Shown one piece after another: positions 25,867-33,341 of a stretch of DNA of 64,000 nucleotides; position 1 is the first letter of the stretch; the number at the start of each line of letters is the position of its first letter. The position numbers and the translations under genes were made by a program. Origin of the DNA: Myxococcus landrumus (lineage in GTDB: Bacteria; Myxococcota; Myxococcia; Myxococcales; Myxococcaceae); assembly GCF_017301635.1 (NCBI RefSeq), contig NZ_CP071091.1, positions 7,928,501-7,992,500 of the forward strand, in the 5' to 3' direction. The notes under the pieces were generated by a model. It ran no database searches. It was not told the DNA's origin and saw nothing but the letters and a program-made list of their open reading frames with translations.

Positions 25867-26076
25867 TCAATTGACGTAGAAGCGCTGCTCGGTGTTCATG
25901 ACCCGCCCCTCCTGGAAGAAAACCTCCCGCACGTAGTAGCTCTTGCCGTTGGGGAGCGGCTGTATGGCCATGCCCTCGAATAGACTTCTTTCGAGTGGGG
26001 CGAGTTGAGTCGTTGCGAGACATTGTAGTCGCCCAGCGGATGCCCCCAGGAGCTCCCGCACCTCAGCGAAGGTCAT
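25867..26076 (-). CDS. Small hypothetical protein, BamE/SmpA-like N-terminal motif
   Basis: 69 residues from the ATG at 26076. It opens with MTFAEVRELLG, similar to the GMT-x2-EV-x3-LG helix motif of BamE/SmpA-fold lipoproteins, and ends with a beta-rich YYVREVFFQEGRV. The reading frame is open for about 23 further codons upstream, back to a stop near 26148, but only a TTG (26082) is available there and no signal peptide is seen. It may be a truncated lipoprotein or a short cytoplasmic protein. The flanking 180-290 bp hold nothing else I recognise. Confidence 0.4.
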   Translation of the reverse strand: MTFAEVRELLGASAGRLQCLATTQLAPLERSLFEGMAIQPLPNGKSYYVREVFFQEGRVMNTEQRFYVN

Positions 26077-26363
26077 GCCCAACGTGACCCGATGAAAGTC
26101 TTCCTCGGTGTCGCTCGTCTTCGACTCTCGCTCTTTCAGTCTCGAGGGTCAGCCCTGGCACCATCCGGTGTCGAAGCACGCGCCACGCACCGGGCCCCGC
26201 CAGGACCAGGCATCGTCCTCCGTTTCTCCGCTCACCTTCTTCGCCCATGGCGAACGCGGCGTTCGTCTTCCAGGTCCTGACGGGTGGGGCTCTGACGCAA
26301 TGCCTTTCCATTTGGTATGAACGCGCTTCTCCCAACCCGGCACGCGAGAGGACAGGACACGCC

Positions 26364-27071
26364 ATGCAGACCGCCACGCCTCTTTCCTCGGTGCCCTCCG
26401 TCGCCCCCTTCTTTCCTCCGGTGCGAGGCACCCAGGACGAGGCGAAGGTGCCGTGGATTCTCGTGGGCGTGCTCGCCCCCATCCTCGTGCTCACGTTCCT
26501 CTTCAGCCCGGCGGGTCGGCTCAACTGGGCGCTGGAGGTGGGGCCGGGGCTGGTGGGCATCGGCGTACTGGCCGCCACCTTCCGCCGCTTCCCCATGTCC
26601 CGCTGGGTCTACGTCTGCGTCTTCCTGCACGTGCTCGTGCTGACGTACGGCGGCTACTACACCTACGCGCTCACGCCGCTGGGAGACTGGGCCCGGGACA
26701 CCTTCGCGCTGTCGCGCAATCCCTATGACCGGCTGGGGCACTTCGTGCAGGGCTTCTTCCCCGCGTTCATCATCCGCGAGGTGCTCCTGCGCTCCACGCC
26801 GCTGCGGCGAGGCGGCTGGCTGAACTTCCTCACCGGCTCGGTGGCGCTGGCCATCAGCGCCTTCTACGAGCTCCTGGAGTGGTGGGCCGCGCTGGCGTTG
26901 GACCCGGAAGGGGGCGACAAGTTCCTGGGCACCCAGGGAGACATCTGGGATGCCCAGTGGGACATGTTCCTCGCGCTCTGCGGCGCCACGCTGGCCATGG
27001 CCCTCCTGGGTCGTGCGCACCTCAAGAGCATCGAGAAGCTGGTGACGCGCGCGAAGGTCACATCCACTTGA
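26364..27071 (+). CDS. DUF2238 (YjdF-type) integral membrane protein
   Basis: About 235 residues with five or six hydrophobic helices. The conserved DUF2238 blocks are intact: YDRLGHFVQGFFPAFIIREV, AISAFYELLEWW, and LGTQGDIWDAQWDMFLALCGA. The acidic and His residues near the membrane (DRLGH, YELLEWW, DAQWD) suggest an enzymatic or ion-binding site, but the function of the family is unknown to me. The ATG at 26364 follows GAGAGGA. It is convergent with the next gene and their ends overlap by 14 bp. Confidence 0.9.
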   Translation: MQTATPLSSVPSVAPFFPPVRGTQDEAKVPWILVGVLAPILVLTFLFSPAGRLNWALEVGPGLVGIGVLAATFRRFPMSRWVYVCVFLHVLVLTYGGYYTYALTPLGDWARDTFALSRNPYDRLGHFVQGFFPAFIIREVLLRSTPLRRGGWLNFLTGSVALAISAFYELLEWWAALALDPEGGDKFLGTQGDIWDAQWDMFLALCGATLAMALLGRAHLKSIEKLVTRAKVTST

Positions 27072-27555
27072 GCGAGTAGCGCCGCAGCCCGTGCCGAGGC
27101 GTCATCTTCGCCTCGGTGACAATCTTGCCGAAGCCCATGAGGAAGCCCCGGAAGGTGCCCAGCAGCAGCGGAGCGGGCAGGCGCGAGCCACTCTCCAGCT
27201 CCGCCGCCAGCGGCATGAAGGCCACCGTGCGCGCGCTGTCCGCCACGGGCAGGTCTCGCACCAGGCTGCGCAGCACCGCGTCGAAGTCGCCGAAAATCTT
27301 CTCCACCGAGTCGAAGCCCCGCGCGCGAGCAATCGGCAAGGTGCGCATGGCCGAGCGCTGGGCGATGGCCTCCACCGCGCGGTCTCCCAGCGCCGCGTGA
27401 AGCTCGCCCAGCATGCGGAGGTACTCCTCCCAGTCGTACCAGGTCTCGTCCTGCATGCTGTTGATGGTTCGCTGGTGCGCCGGAAAGCGCGAGGACGCCG
27501 CAGTCATCGAGCCGAGGATGGCCTTGAACCAGGCGCCCTGGATTTCGCCGGACAT
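27058..27555 (-). CDS. Hypothetical helical protein, probably myxobacteria-specific
   Basis: About 165 residues, with no signal peptide or membrane segment. Mostly alpha-helical, with a WYDWEEYLRMLGELHAALGD segment and a Gly/Phe-rich end (GTFRGFLMGFGK). I do not recognise the family. The general pattern, with a middle W-Y-x8-L and a C-terminal beta pair, is reminiscent of small myxobacterial regulatory proteins, but nothing firm can be said. The start at 27555 has a good GGGGAG ribosome site 6 bases upstream. It is convergent with the DUF2238 gene. Confidence 0.75.
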   Translation of the reverse strand: MSGEIQGAWFKAILGSMTAASSRFPAHQRTINSMQDETWYDWEEYLRMLGELHAALGDRAVEAIAQRSAMRTLPIARARGFDSVEKIFGDFDAVLRSLVRDLPVADSARTVAFMPLAAELESGSRLPAPLLLGTFRGFLMGFGKIVTEAKMTPRHGLRRYSLKWM

Positions 27556-27712
27556 GAAGTGCTCCCCTTGTCGTGGGCGCACTCCATCGCCGCGCTTCCC
27601 TCCGGGCCAAGAGGCTTCCTCGCGGCCGTACACGGCATGACGCTCGCGGCCCGGTTTTCGTCCAACGGTGGATGCTCGCGACGTGCGCCGGATGACATCC
27701 GGGCACGAGGGG

Positions 27713-29101
27713 CTACGCGGGCAGCCGCACCTGCACGCGGGTGTTGCCCGGCTCGGAGAGGACTCGCACGTCGCCGCCGTGCCGCTCGATGATGCGCCGG
27801 CTGATGTCCAACCCCAGGCCCGCCGCGTTGGGCTTCGTGCTGAAGAAGGGCTCGAAGATGCGCGGCATCAGGTCCCGGGGAATGCCCGGGCCGTCATCCG
27901 CCACCTCCACCACCACCTTCTCCGGCTCCGTCCACGTGCGAAGCCGCAGCGTCCCGCCGCGCTCGCCCAGCGCCTCCAGCGCGTTCAACACCAGCTGTGT
28001 CCACGCCTCGTCGAGCGCGCCCTGCTCACCCCGGAGCTTGGGCGCCGACGGCGCGTACTGGCGCACCACCGCGACGTTGCCTCCCGTCAGCCGGTGCGCG
28101 AGCACGGCCAGCGTGCCCTCCAGCCCCTCGTGGACATCCACCTCCGCCACCGGGGCGCGGTCCATGAAGCTGTAGGCCTTCACCGCCTCCACCAGCGCGG
28201 AGACCCGGGCGCTGCCTCGCTCCACTTCCGCCAGGAGCACGTCACCGCTCACCGCGGCCACCAGCCAGGAGAGGGTGTCGCGCAGGAGCGCCTCGCCCAC
28301 CCGGCGCGCCACCGAATCCAGCCACGCTCCGTCCAGGCCGGAGGCCACCAGCGCGGGCGCCACGTCCCACGCGTCCGCCATGCCGCGAAGCTCCAGCCAC
28401 GTGCCCACTTCCTCCTCGCGCAGCGTCCGCGAGAGGGGCTCCAGCGCGGGTGTGGCCCGCGCGCGGTCCGCGGCCTCCCGAGGCAGTGCGAGGAGGGCGC
28501 CGCGCTGCGCGGAGGACAATCCGTGCTGGCCCAGCGCCATGGCTCGCGCGGACACCAGGCGCAGCGTGTCTCGCAACCGGGTGGCGCTGCGGTTCGCGGA
28601 CGACGCGGGATTGCTCAGCTCGGGGGCGAGCCCCGCCACCATCTGCCCGGGAGACAGCGGCCCGGGCTGCTGCGTGGACACGACCTCCTGGGCCTGGGTG
28701 CGCTGGGCCGCCACTTCCATCAGACCTCGGCCCAGCACGGGCGCTTGCCGCAACAGCTCCCAGAAGGCCGCGGGCTCCAGTCGCAGCAGGCGCACGTCCG
28801 TGCTCGCGTGGCCGGTGGTGGGGTAGGGCGCGTTCAGGAAGAGGATGACCTCTCCGAAGATTTCACCCGCCTCCAGCGCGCCCGTGGGCGCTTCCTGCTC
28901 TCCCACCTTGCGGGTCCACTCCGTGCGGCCCTCGAGGATGATGGAGAGCCCATCCGCCGGGTCTCCCTGCACCGCGACGCGAGCCCCCGCTGGGAAGTGA
29001 AGCTGGCGGCCGTGGCTGGCCACCCAGTGGAGCTGCTCGTCGCCCAGCCGGGAGAACAACGGAACCCGGCGCAGCGCTGTGACGATGTCCTCGCTTCCCA
29101 T
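27713..29101 (-). CDS. Histidine-kinase-like protein with cyclic-nucleotide-binding domain and lost phospho-acceptor His
   Basis: 462 residues. Residues about 10-125 are a cNMP-binding (Crp-type) sensor: PLFSRLGDEQL, a phosphate-cassette-like EIFGEVILFL. The dimerisation region reads AGLAPELSNP at 156-165, where the neighbouring paralogues have AHE(L/M)NNP, so the phospho-acceptor His is replaced by Pro160. The HATPase domain keeps its N-box (LVLNALEAL), G1 (DDGPGIP), FEPFFSTK and GLGLDISRR. It is either a pseudokinase or an ATP-dependent partner of its relatives. It is divergent from the intact paralogue at 29345, with 243 bp between them. Confidence 0.93.
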   Translation of the reverse strand: MGSEDIVTALRRVPLFSRLGDEQLHWVASHGRQLHFPAGARVAVQGDPADGLSIILEGRTEWTRKVGEQEAPTGALEAGEIFGEVILFLNAPYPTTGHASTDVRLLRLEPAAFWELLRQAPVLGRGLMEVAAQRTQAQEVVSTQQPGPLSPGQMVAGLAPELSNPASSANRSATRLRDTLRLVSARAMALGQHGLSSAQRGALLALPREAADRARATPALEPLSRTLREEEVGTWLELRGMADAWDVAPALVASGLDGAWLDSVARRVGEALLRDTLSWLVAAVSGDVLLAEVERGSARVSALVEAVKAYSFMDRAPVAEVDVHEGLEGTLAVLAHRLTGGNVAVVRQYAPSAPKLRGEQGALDEAWTQLVLNALEALGERGGTLRLRTWTEPEKVVVEVADDGPGIPRDLMPRIFEPFFSTKPNAAGLGLDISRRIIERHGGDVRVLSEPGNTRVQVRLPA

Positions 29102-29344
29102 GTGGTCGTGGATGCTGCCTGGGTCCTACGAAGGGTGTCCATCTTCTCCTGAGCCCGAGGCACGGAATTGGCCGGTTCGAGGGGGAAGGGCCTCGCCGGA
29201 CGAGGGCAGGGAGCCGTTGCCTGGTGGCTCGAAGGAGGGGGCCGCACGTCCGGTCGGGTGGCGGACGGTGGAGCGGGGTTGGCGGCGAGAGGCCCGGGTG
29301 GGGCGCAATGTTGAAGAAACCCTGGCCTGAAGGAGCACCACCGC

Positions 29345-30883
29345 ATGGAGCCACAAGCCGCTCCCCAGTCGCGCACGGAGACGCCGATACTCCCCCTGGA
29401 GAGGGCGCGTGGCGCCGCGGAGTCCGCCCGCTTCCTGGAGGAGTTGCGGACCCTCCCCCTCTTCGCCGACGTGGGGCCGGAGGAGGCCGAGTGGGTGCGC
29501 GGTGAGTCCACGCTCCTCGAGCTCCAGCCTCAGGAGTGGCTGGGCCGCGAGGGTGAGTCCTCCGCCTTCTACCTCATCCTGGAGGGCTCGCTGCGCATCA
29601 CCAAGACGGTGGGCGGCGTGGAGACGCTCATCTCCGTCTTCGGGACGGGAGAGTTCTTCGGCGAGGTGCCGCTGTTGCTGGGCCAGTGCTTCCTCTCGAG
29701 CAGCCGCGCCATCACCCACTGCCGGCTGTTGCGCCTGTCGAACCAGGCCTTCTGGCGGATGCTCGCGGAGTGCCCGACGGCGCACCGGGAGATTCTCAAG
29801 AAGATGGCCGAGCGCATGAAGTCGCTCCAGTCCATCTCGCTCCAGCAGGAGAAGCTCGCGTCGCTGGGCACGTTGGCGGCGGGGCTGGCGCATGAGCTGA
29901 ACAACCCCGTGTCCGCGGTGATGCGCGGCGTGCGCGCGCTGGCCGACCGGCTGGGAGAGCTTCCCGCGCTCGCCCTGTCCCTGGACTGCCGCACCTTGTC
30001 CGAGCCCCAGGTGCGCGCGCTGGAGTCGAGGGCTTCGGTGCTGGAGCCCATGGCGCGCAGCCCGCTGGACCGGGGTGACGAGGAGGACGCGCTGGCGCGC
30101 TGGCTGGATGCGCGAGGCGTGGAGGATGCGTGGGTGCTGGCGCCGGAGCTGGTGGAGTCGGGGCTGTCGCTCGAGCGGCTGGAGCATGAGCTGGAGCCGC
30201 TGACGGGCGATGTGCTGAAGGGCACGCTGCGCTGGGTGGCGGCCACGCGTGGAATCTCGGTGCTGTTGGAGGAGGTGGGGCAGGCCGGGGGACGCATCGC
30301 CTCGCTGGTGAACGCGGCCCGTGCGTACACGTACCTGGATGAGGCGCCCTTGCAGCGCGTGGACGTGCACGACGGGTTGGAGAGCACGCTGGCCGTGCTG
30401 GCCCACCGGCTGCGAGGCGTCGAGGTGAAGCGCGAGTATGACCGGAGCATTCCCTCCATCACCGCGTACGGCACGGAGCTGAACCAGGTGTGGACCAGCC
30501 TCATCGAGAACGCGGCCGACGCCATCAAGGAGAACGGCCACGGGACGCTGTGGCTGCGGACGCATCGCGATGGAGACCACGTGGTGGTCGAGGTCGAAGA
30601 CGACGGACCCGGCATCCCCGAGGAGGTGCTGCCTCGCATCTTCGACCCGTTCTTCACCACGAAGGGCGTGGGGGAGGGGACGGGGTTGGGGCTGAGCATC
30701 ACCCACCGCGTGGTGTCCATGCTGCATCGGGGCGAGGTGTCCGTCGCGTCGCGGCCGGGGTGGACGCGCTTCCAGGTCCGCCTGCCTTTCGAGCTCGATG
30801 GGGCCTTCATCCCCGAGCCCGCGCGCCCGCGTCCCACGGCGGTGCGACAACACCTGGAGCCCGAGGAGCTGCGCGGCGCCTGA
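29345..30883 (+). CDS. Sensor histidine kinase with cyclic-nucleotide-binding domain
   Basis: 512 residues, cytoplasmic. A cNMP-binding domain (about 34-150) contains GEFFGEVPLLLGQ as the phosphate-binding cassette, but without the Arg seen in true cAMP binders at the RxA/S position as far as I can judge. A helix with QQEKLASLGTLAAG leads into the H-box AHELNNP with His183. A family-specific helical insertion (about 200-330) follows, then the HATPase with ENAADAIKE, DDGPGIP, FDPFFTTK and GTGLGLSI. It is the paralogue of the divergent gene at 27713 and of the kinase at 32309. A ribosome site AAGGAG precedes the ATG. Confidence 0.94.
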   Translation: MEPQAAPQSRTETPILPLERARGAAESARFLEELRTLPLFADVGPEEAEWVRGESTLLELQPQEWLGREGESSAFYLILEGSLRITKTVGGVETLISVFGTGEFFGEVPLLLGQCFLSSSRAITHCRLLRLSNQAFWRMLAECPTAHREILKKMAERMKSLQSISLQQEKLASLGTLAAGLAHELNNPVSAVMRGVRALADRLGELPALALSLDCRTLSEPQVRALESRASVLEPMARSPLDRGDEEDALARWLDARGVEDAWVLAPELVESGLSLERLEHELEPLTGDVLKGTLRWVAATRGISVLLEEVGQAGGRIASLVNAARAYTYLDEAPLQRVDVHDGLESTLAVLAHRLRGVEVKREYDRSIPSITAYGTELNQVWTSLIENAADAIKENGHGTLWLRTHRDGDHVVVEVEDDGPGIPEEVLPRIFDPFFTTKGVGEGTGLGLSITHRVVSMLHRGEVSVASRPGWTRFQVRLPFELDGAFIPEPARPRPTAVRQHLEPEELRGA

Positions 30884-30906
30884 GCGGAGGACACCGCGCG
30901 CCCGCG

Positions 30907-31746
30907 TCAGCGGAACGCGGCGATGTTGCGACCGACCCACGCGGAGAACGGGGCCGCGGGCCTTCCCAACACCCGCTCCACATCCGGGCTGACGCGTTGC
31001 TCGTCGGCCGTCGGCGTGCCGAGGATGTCGAGGGTGCCCTCGGCGACGGGCTCGGGCATGAACCGCGTCATCATGGCGAGGGCCTCTTCACGGCTCCACT
31101 CCATGAAGCGCAGCGGGGCTCCCACCGCCTCGGAGAGGACGGCGGCTTGTTGACGCGGAGAGATGGCGGCAGGGCCGGTGAGCACATACACCTTGCCGGC
31201 GTGCCCCTCCTCGCGGAGGACGCGAGCCGCGACGGCCGCGATGTCCGCCGGGTCCACGACAGGCAGCGCCACGTCGGCGAAGGGCGCGGCGATACCGCGC
31301 TCGGTGCGCACCGGGCCCGCCCAGGCGAACGCGTTCGACGCGAACCCCGCCGGTCTCAGGAACGTGCAGTGCAGTGACGAATCCCTGAAGACCGCTTCGA
31401 TGTCGCGAAGCGGCGCGTGAGAAGGGGCCGAGGGGCGCGTGCCGACGGCCATGGACGACAGCACCACCAACCGCTTCACCCCCGCCGCCTCGAACACCGT
31501 GCGCAGGGCCCGCGCGTCCAGACCCGCGCCCCCTCCGGGGACGAGCAGGAAGACACCCGTCGCGCCTCGAAGATGCGGCGCGAGCGTCTCGGGGGCCGAC
31601 ACATCCGCCTGGACCTGACGGACCTTCGACGAAGACACCGGCGCTCCTGGCTTGCGCGCCACCGCGACCACCTCTGCTCCTGACTCCGCCAACTGCTGGA
31701 CCAGCTCACGTCCCACGTTTCCCGTCGCGCCAATCACCACGAACAT
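30907..31746 (-). CDS. NAD(P)-binding NmrA-like atypical short-chain reductase
   Basis: 279 residues. Rossmann fold with the nucleotide motif VIGATGNVGRELV at the very N-terminus, then VAVARKPG and VLSSMAVG. It resembles NmrA/TMR-type and QOR2-like reductases acting on small electrophiles or sensing NADP(H). The catalytic Tyr-x3-Lys is not evident, as is usual for this atypical group. It is divergent from an HxlR regulator, the common arrangement in which the regulator controls the reductase. It ends 23 bp after the convergent kinase gene. Confidence 0.92.
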   Translation of the reverse strand: MFVVIGATGNVGRELVQQLAESGAEVVAVARKPGAPVSSSKVRQVQADVSAPETLAPHLRGATGVFLLVPGGGAGLDARALRTVFEAAGVKRLVVLSSMAVGTRPSAPSHAPLRDIEAVFRDSSLHCTFLRPAGFASNAFAWAGPVRTERGIAAPFADVALPVVDPADIAAVAARVLREEGHAGKVYVLTGPAAISPRQQAAVLSEAVGAPLRFMEWSREEALAMMTRFMPEPVAEGTLDILGTPTADEQRVSPDVERVLGRPAAPFSAWVGRNIAAFR

Positions 31747-31771
31747 TCGACCGCTCCACCGAAAGGGTTCG

Positions 31772-31785
31772 CGCTATCGATAGCG
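31772..31785. promoter_or_regulatory. Perfect 14-bp palindrome in the NmrA-like/HxlR divergent promoter
   Basis: CGCTATCGATAGCG is fully palindromic and lies 26 bp upstream of the NmrA-like start. It is a candidate operator for the HxlR regulator. Regulation is inferred. Confidence 0.45.
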
Positions 31786-31835
31786 GCCCGGATGTCGAAG
31801 AGACAGTGGACAACGAAGGGGCGATGGGCTTTCCA

Positions 31836-31851
31836 GTAACTTCACGGTTAC
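31836..31851. promoter_or_regulatory. GTAAC-N6-GTTAC inverted repeat before the HxlR gene
   Basis: A 5+5 bp inverted repeat with a 6-bp spacer ends 4 bp before the HxlR start codon. Its position suits autorepression by a dimeric winged-helix protein. Confidence 0.45.
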
Positions 31852-31855
31852 CGAC

Positions 31856-32296
31856 ATGGCGCTCAAGGTCAGGAAGAATCCAGCAACACCTCCCGTCGAC
31901 ATCGACCGGCGGCGACGTGGCAAGGGCGCGGTGGTGGCGGAGGAGTGCCCGCTCAACCGCTCGATAGCGCTGCTCGGCGGAGCCTGGGCCCCGCATGTCA
32001 TCTACTTCCTGAGCGCCCGCTCCCGGCGCTTCGGTGAGCTGCGCATCGACATCCCGAACGTCTCCGCGCGAGTGCTCAGTCAACGGCTCCGGGAGCTCGA
32101 GGCTCGCGGCGTCATCGCGCGCACGCTCACGCCCACCACGCCTCCATCGGCCGAGTACACGCTCACCGACCTCGGACGAGAGCTGATTCCCATCGTCCAG
32201 GCCATCGCGGATGTCGGCCGCCGGCTCGCGACCCGCCCGGTGGCGCAGCGTCGAGGTCGCGGAGGTGTCCGCACCGGCGCGCCCCTCGCGGGCTGA
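31856..32296 (+). CDS. HxlR-family winged-helix transcriptional regulator
   Basis: 146 residues. The HxlR/MarR-like core runs from about residue 30: ECPLNRSIALLGGAWAPHVI, with the conserved Cys found near the start of many redox- or aldehyde-sensing members, then FGELRIDIPNVSARVLSQRL (recognition helix) and the wing EYTLTDLGRELIPI. The ends are basic and probably disordered. It is transcribed away from the NmrA-like reductase across about 110 bp holding two palindromes, so it probably controls that reductase in response to an electrophile, by inference. Confidence 0.93.
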   Translation: MALKVRKNPATPPVDIDRRRRGKGAVVAEECPLNRSIALLGGAWAPHVIYFLSARSRRFGELRIDIPNVSARVLSQRLRELEARGVIARTLTPTTPPSAEYTLTDLGRELIPIVQAIADVGRRLATRPVAQRRGRGGVRTGAPLAG

Positions 32297-32308
32297 GCGC
32301 TCGCGTGC

Positions 32309-33340
32309 CTAGGCCGCGGTCCCCATCGGCAGCCGCACCTGGAACGACGTGTGGCCCGGGCGTGACTCCACGCGTACGTCGCCGTGGTGACGGTCCACGA
32401 CGACGCGGCGGATGATGTCCAGGCCCAGGCCCGTGCCGTGGCCCATGGGCTTGGTGGTGAAGAAGGGCTCCCAGATGCGCTCCAGCAACTCCGGTGGAAC
32501 GCCGGGCCCGTCATCCACCACCTCCACGAGCAGCGAGTCGCCCTCGCGCGCGGTGCGCACGACGAGGTGCCCCTTGCCGCCCATCGCGTCGATGGCGTTG
32601 TCGATGAGGTTCGTCCACACGTGGTTGAGCATCCCCGGAAGGGCCTGGATGCGCGGCAGGCTCCGGTCGTACTCGCGCTTCACCGCGACGCCGTGCTTCA
32701 ACTTGTAGTTGAGGAGCAGCAGCGTGTTCTCCAAGCCCTCGTGTACGTCCACGGGCTCGGGATGTTCCTTGCCCGCGTGCGTGAAGGACTTCACCGCGCC
32801 GGCCAGCTCCGCCAGCCGCGTGGTGCTCTGCCGCACCTCGGTCAGGAGTGCCCGCGTGCGCACCAGGGCCTCCAGCCACGCGAGTGCATCCGGGAGCGCT
32901 TCGGCGGGAAGGACCTGGGCCAGCGGCTCCAGCTTCTCCTGTCCGATGGCCGCGTCCAGCAGCGTGGGCGCCAGGTCCCACGCGTTCACCACGCCCCGGG
33001 CATCCATCCAACTGGCCAGCGCGTCCTCCGAGTCGCCTCGCGTGAGCGGGTCCATGTCCTGGGTGGCGCCTCGGCCCTGGCTCTGCCGGCAGGTGCGCAG
33101 CAGGAGCTGTCGCTGCTCCTGCGGCAGCTTCCATCGGTCCAGCTCCAGCGCGAGGTCCTCCTGCGCGTCCATGGCCTGGGTGAGCTGCTCGGTGGCGCGG
33201 CGACCCGCGGAGGCGGGGTTGTTCATCTCGTGCGCCAGGCCCGCGGCGTGACGGCCCAGGGCCGCCAGCTTCTCCTGCCGCAGCAGCGCGCCCTCCAGAC
33301 ATCGCAGCCGCTCCTGGGGCTCCTTGGCGTCCCCGGACAT
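32309..33340 (-). CDS. Sensor-less histidine kinase partnered with the response-regulator/TrxR fusion
   Basis: 343 residues with no sensor domain. It begins with a helix (RQEKLAALGRHAAG), then the H-box AHEMNNP with His37, the same family-specific helical insertion as the kinases at 27713 and 29345, and a HATPase domain with DNAIDAMGG, DDGPGVP, WEPFFTTK and GTGLGLDI. The start lies 1 bp after the stop of the upstream response-regulator/reductase gene, so the two are an operon and a likely cognate pair. The input signal is probably supplied in trans. Confidence 0.94.
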   Translation of the reverse strand: MSGDAKEPQERLRCLEGALLRQEKLAALGRHAAGLAHEMNNPASAGRRATEQLTQAMDAQEDLALELDRWKLPQEQRQLLLRTCRQSQGRGATQDMDPLTRGDSEDALASWMDARGVVNAWDLAPTLLDAAIGQEKLEPLAQVLPAEALPDALAWLEALVRTRALLTEVRQSTTRLAELAGAVKSFTHAGKEHPEPVDVHEGLENTLLLLNYKLKHGVAVKREYDRSLPRIQALPGMLNHVWTNLIDNAIDAMGGKGHLVVRTAREGDSLLVEVVDDGPGVPPELLERIWEPFFTTKPMGHGTGLGLDIIRRVVVDRHHGDVRVESRPGHTSFQVRLPMGTAA

Positions 33341-33341
33341 G

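Noticed and set aside
26149..26343. Minus-strand frame upstream of the small BamE-like protein
   Set aside because: It has no domain, no good ribosome site and the Arg/Pro/Ser-rich content of a spurious frame.
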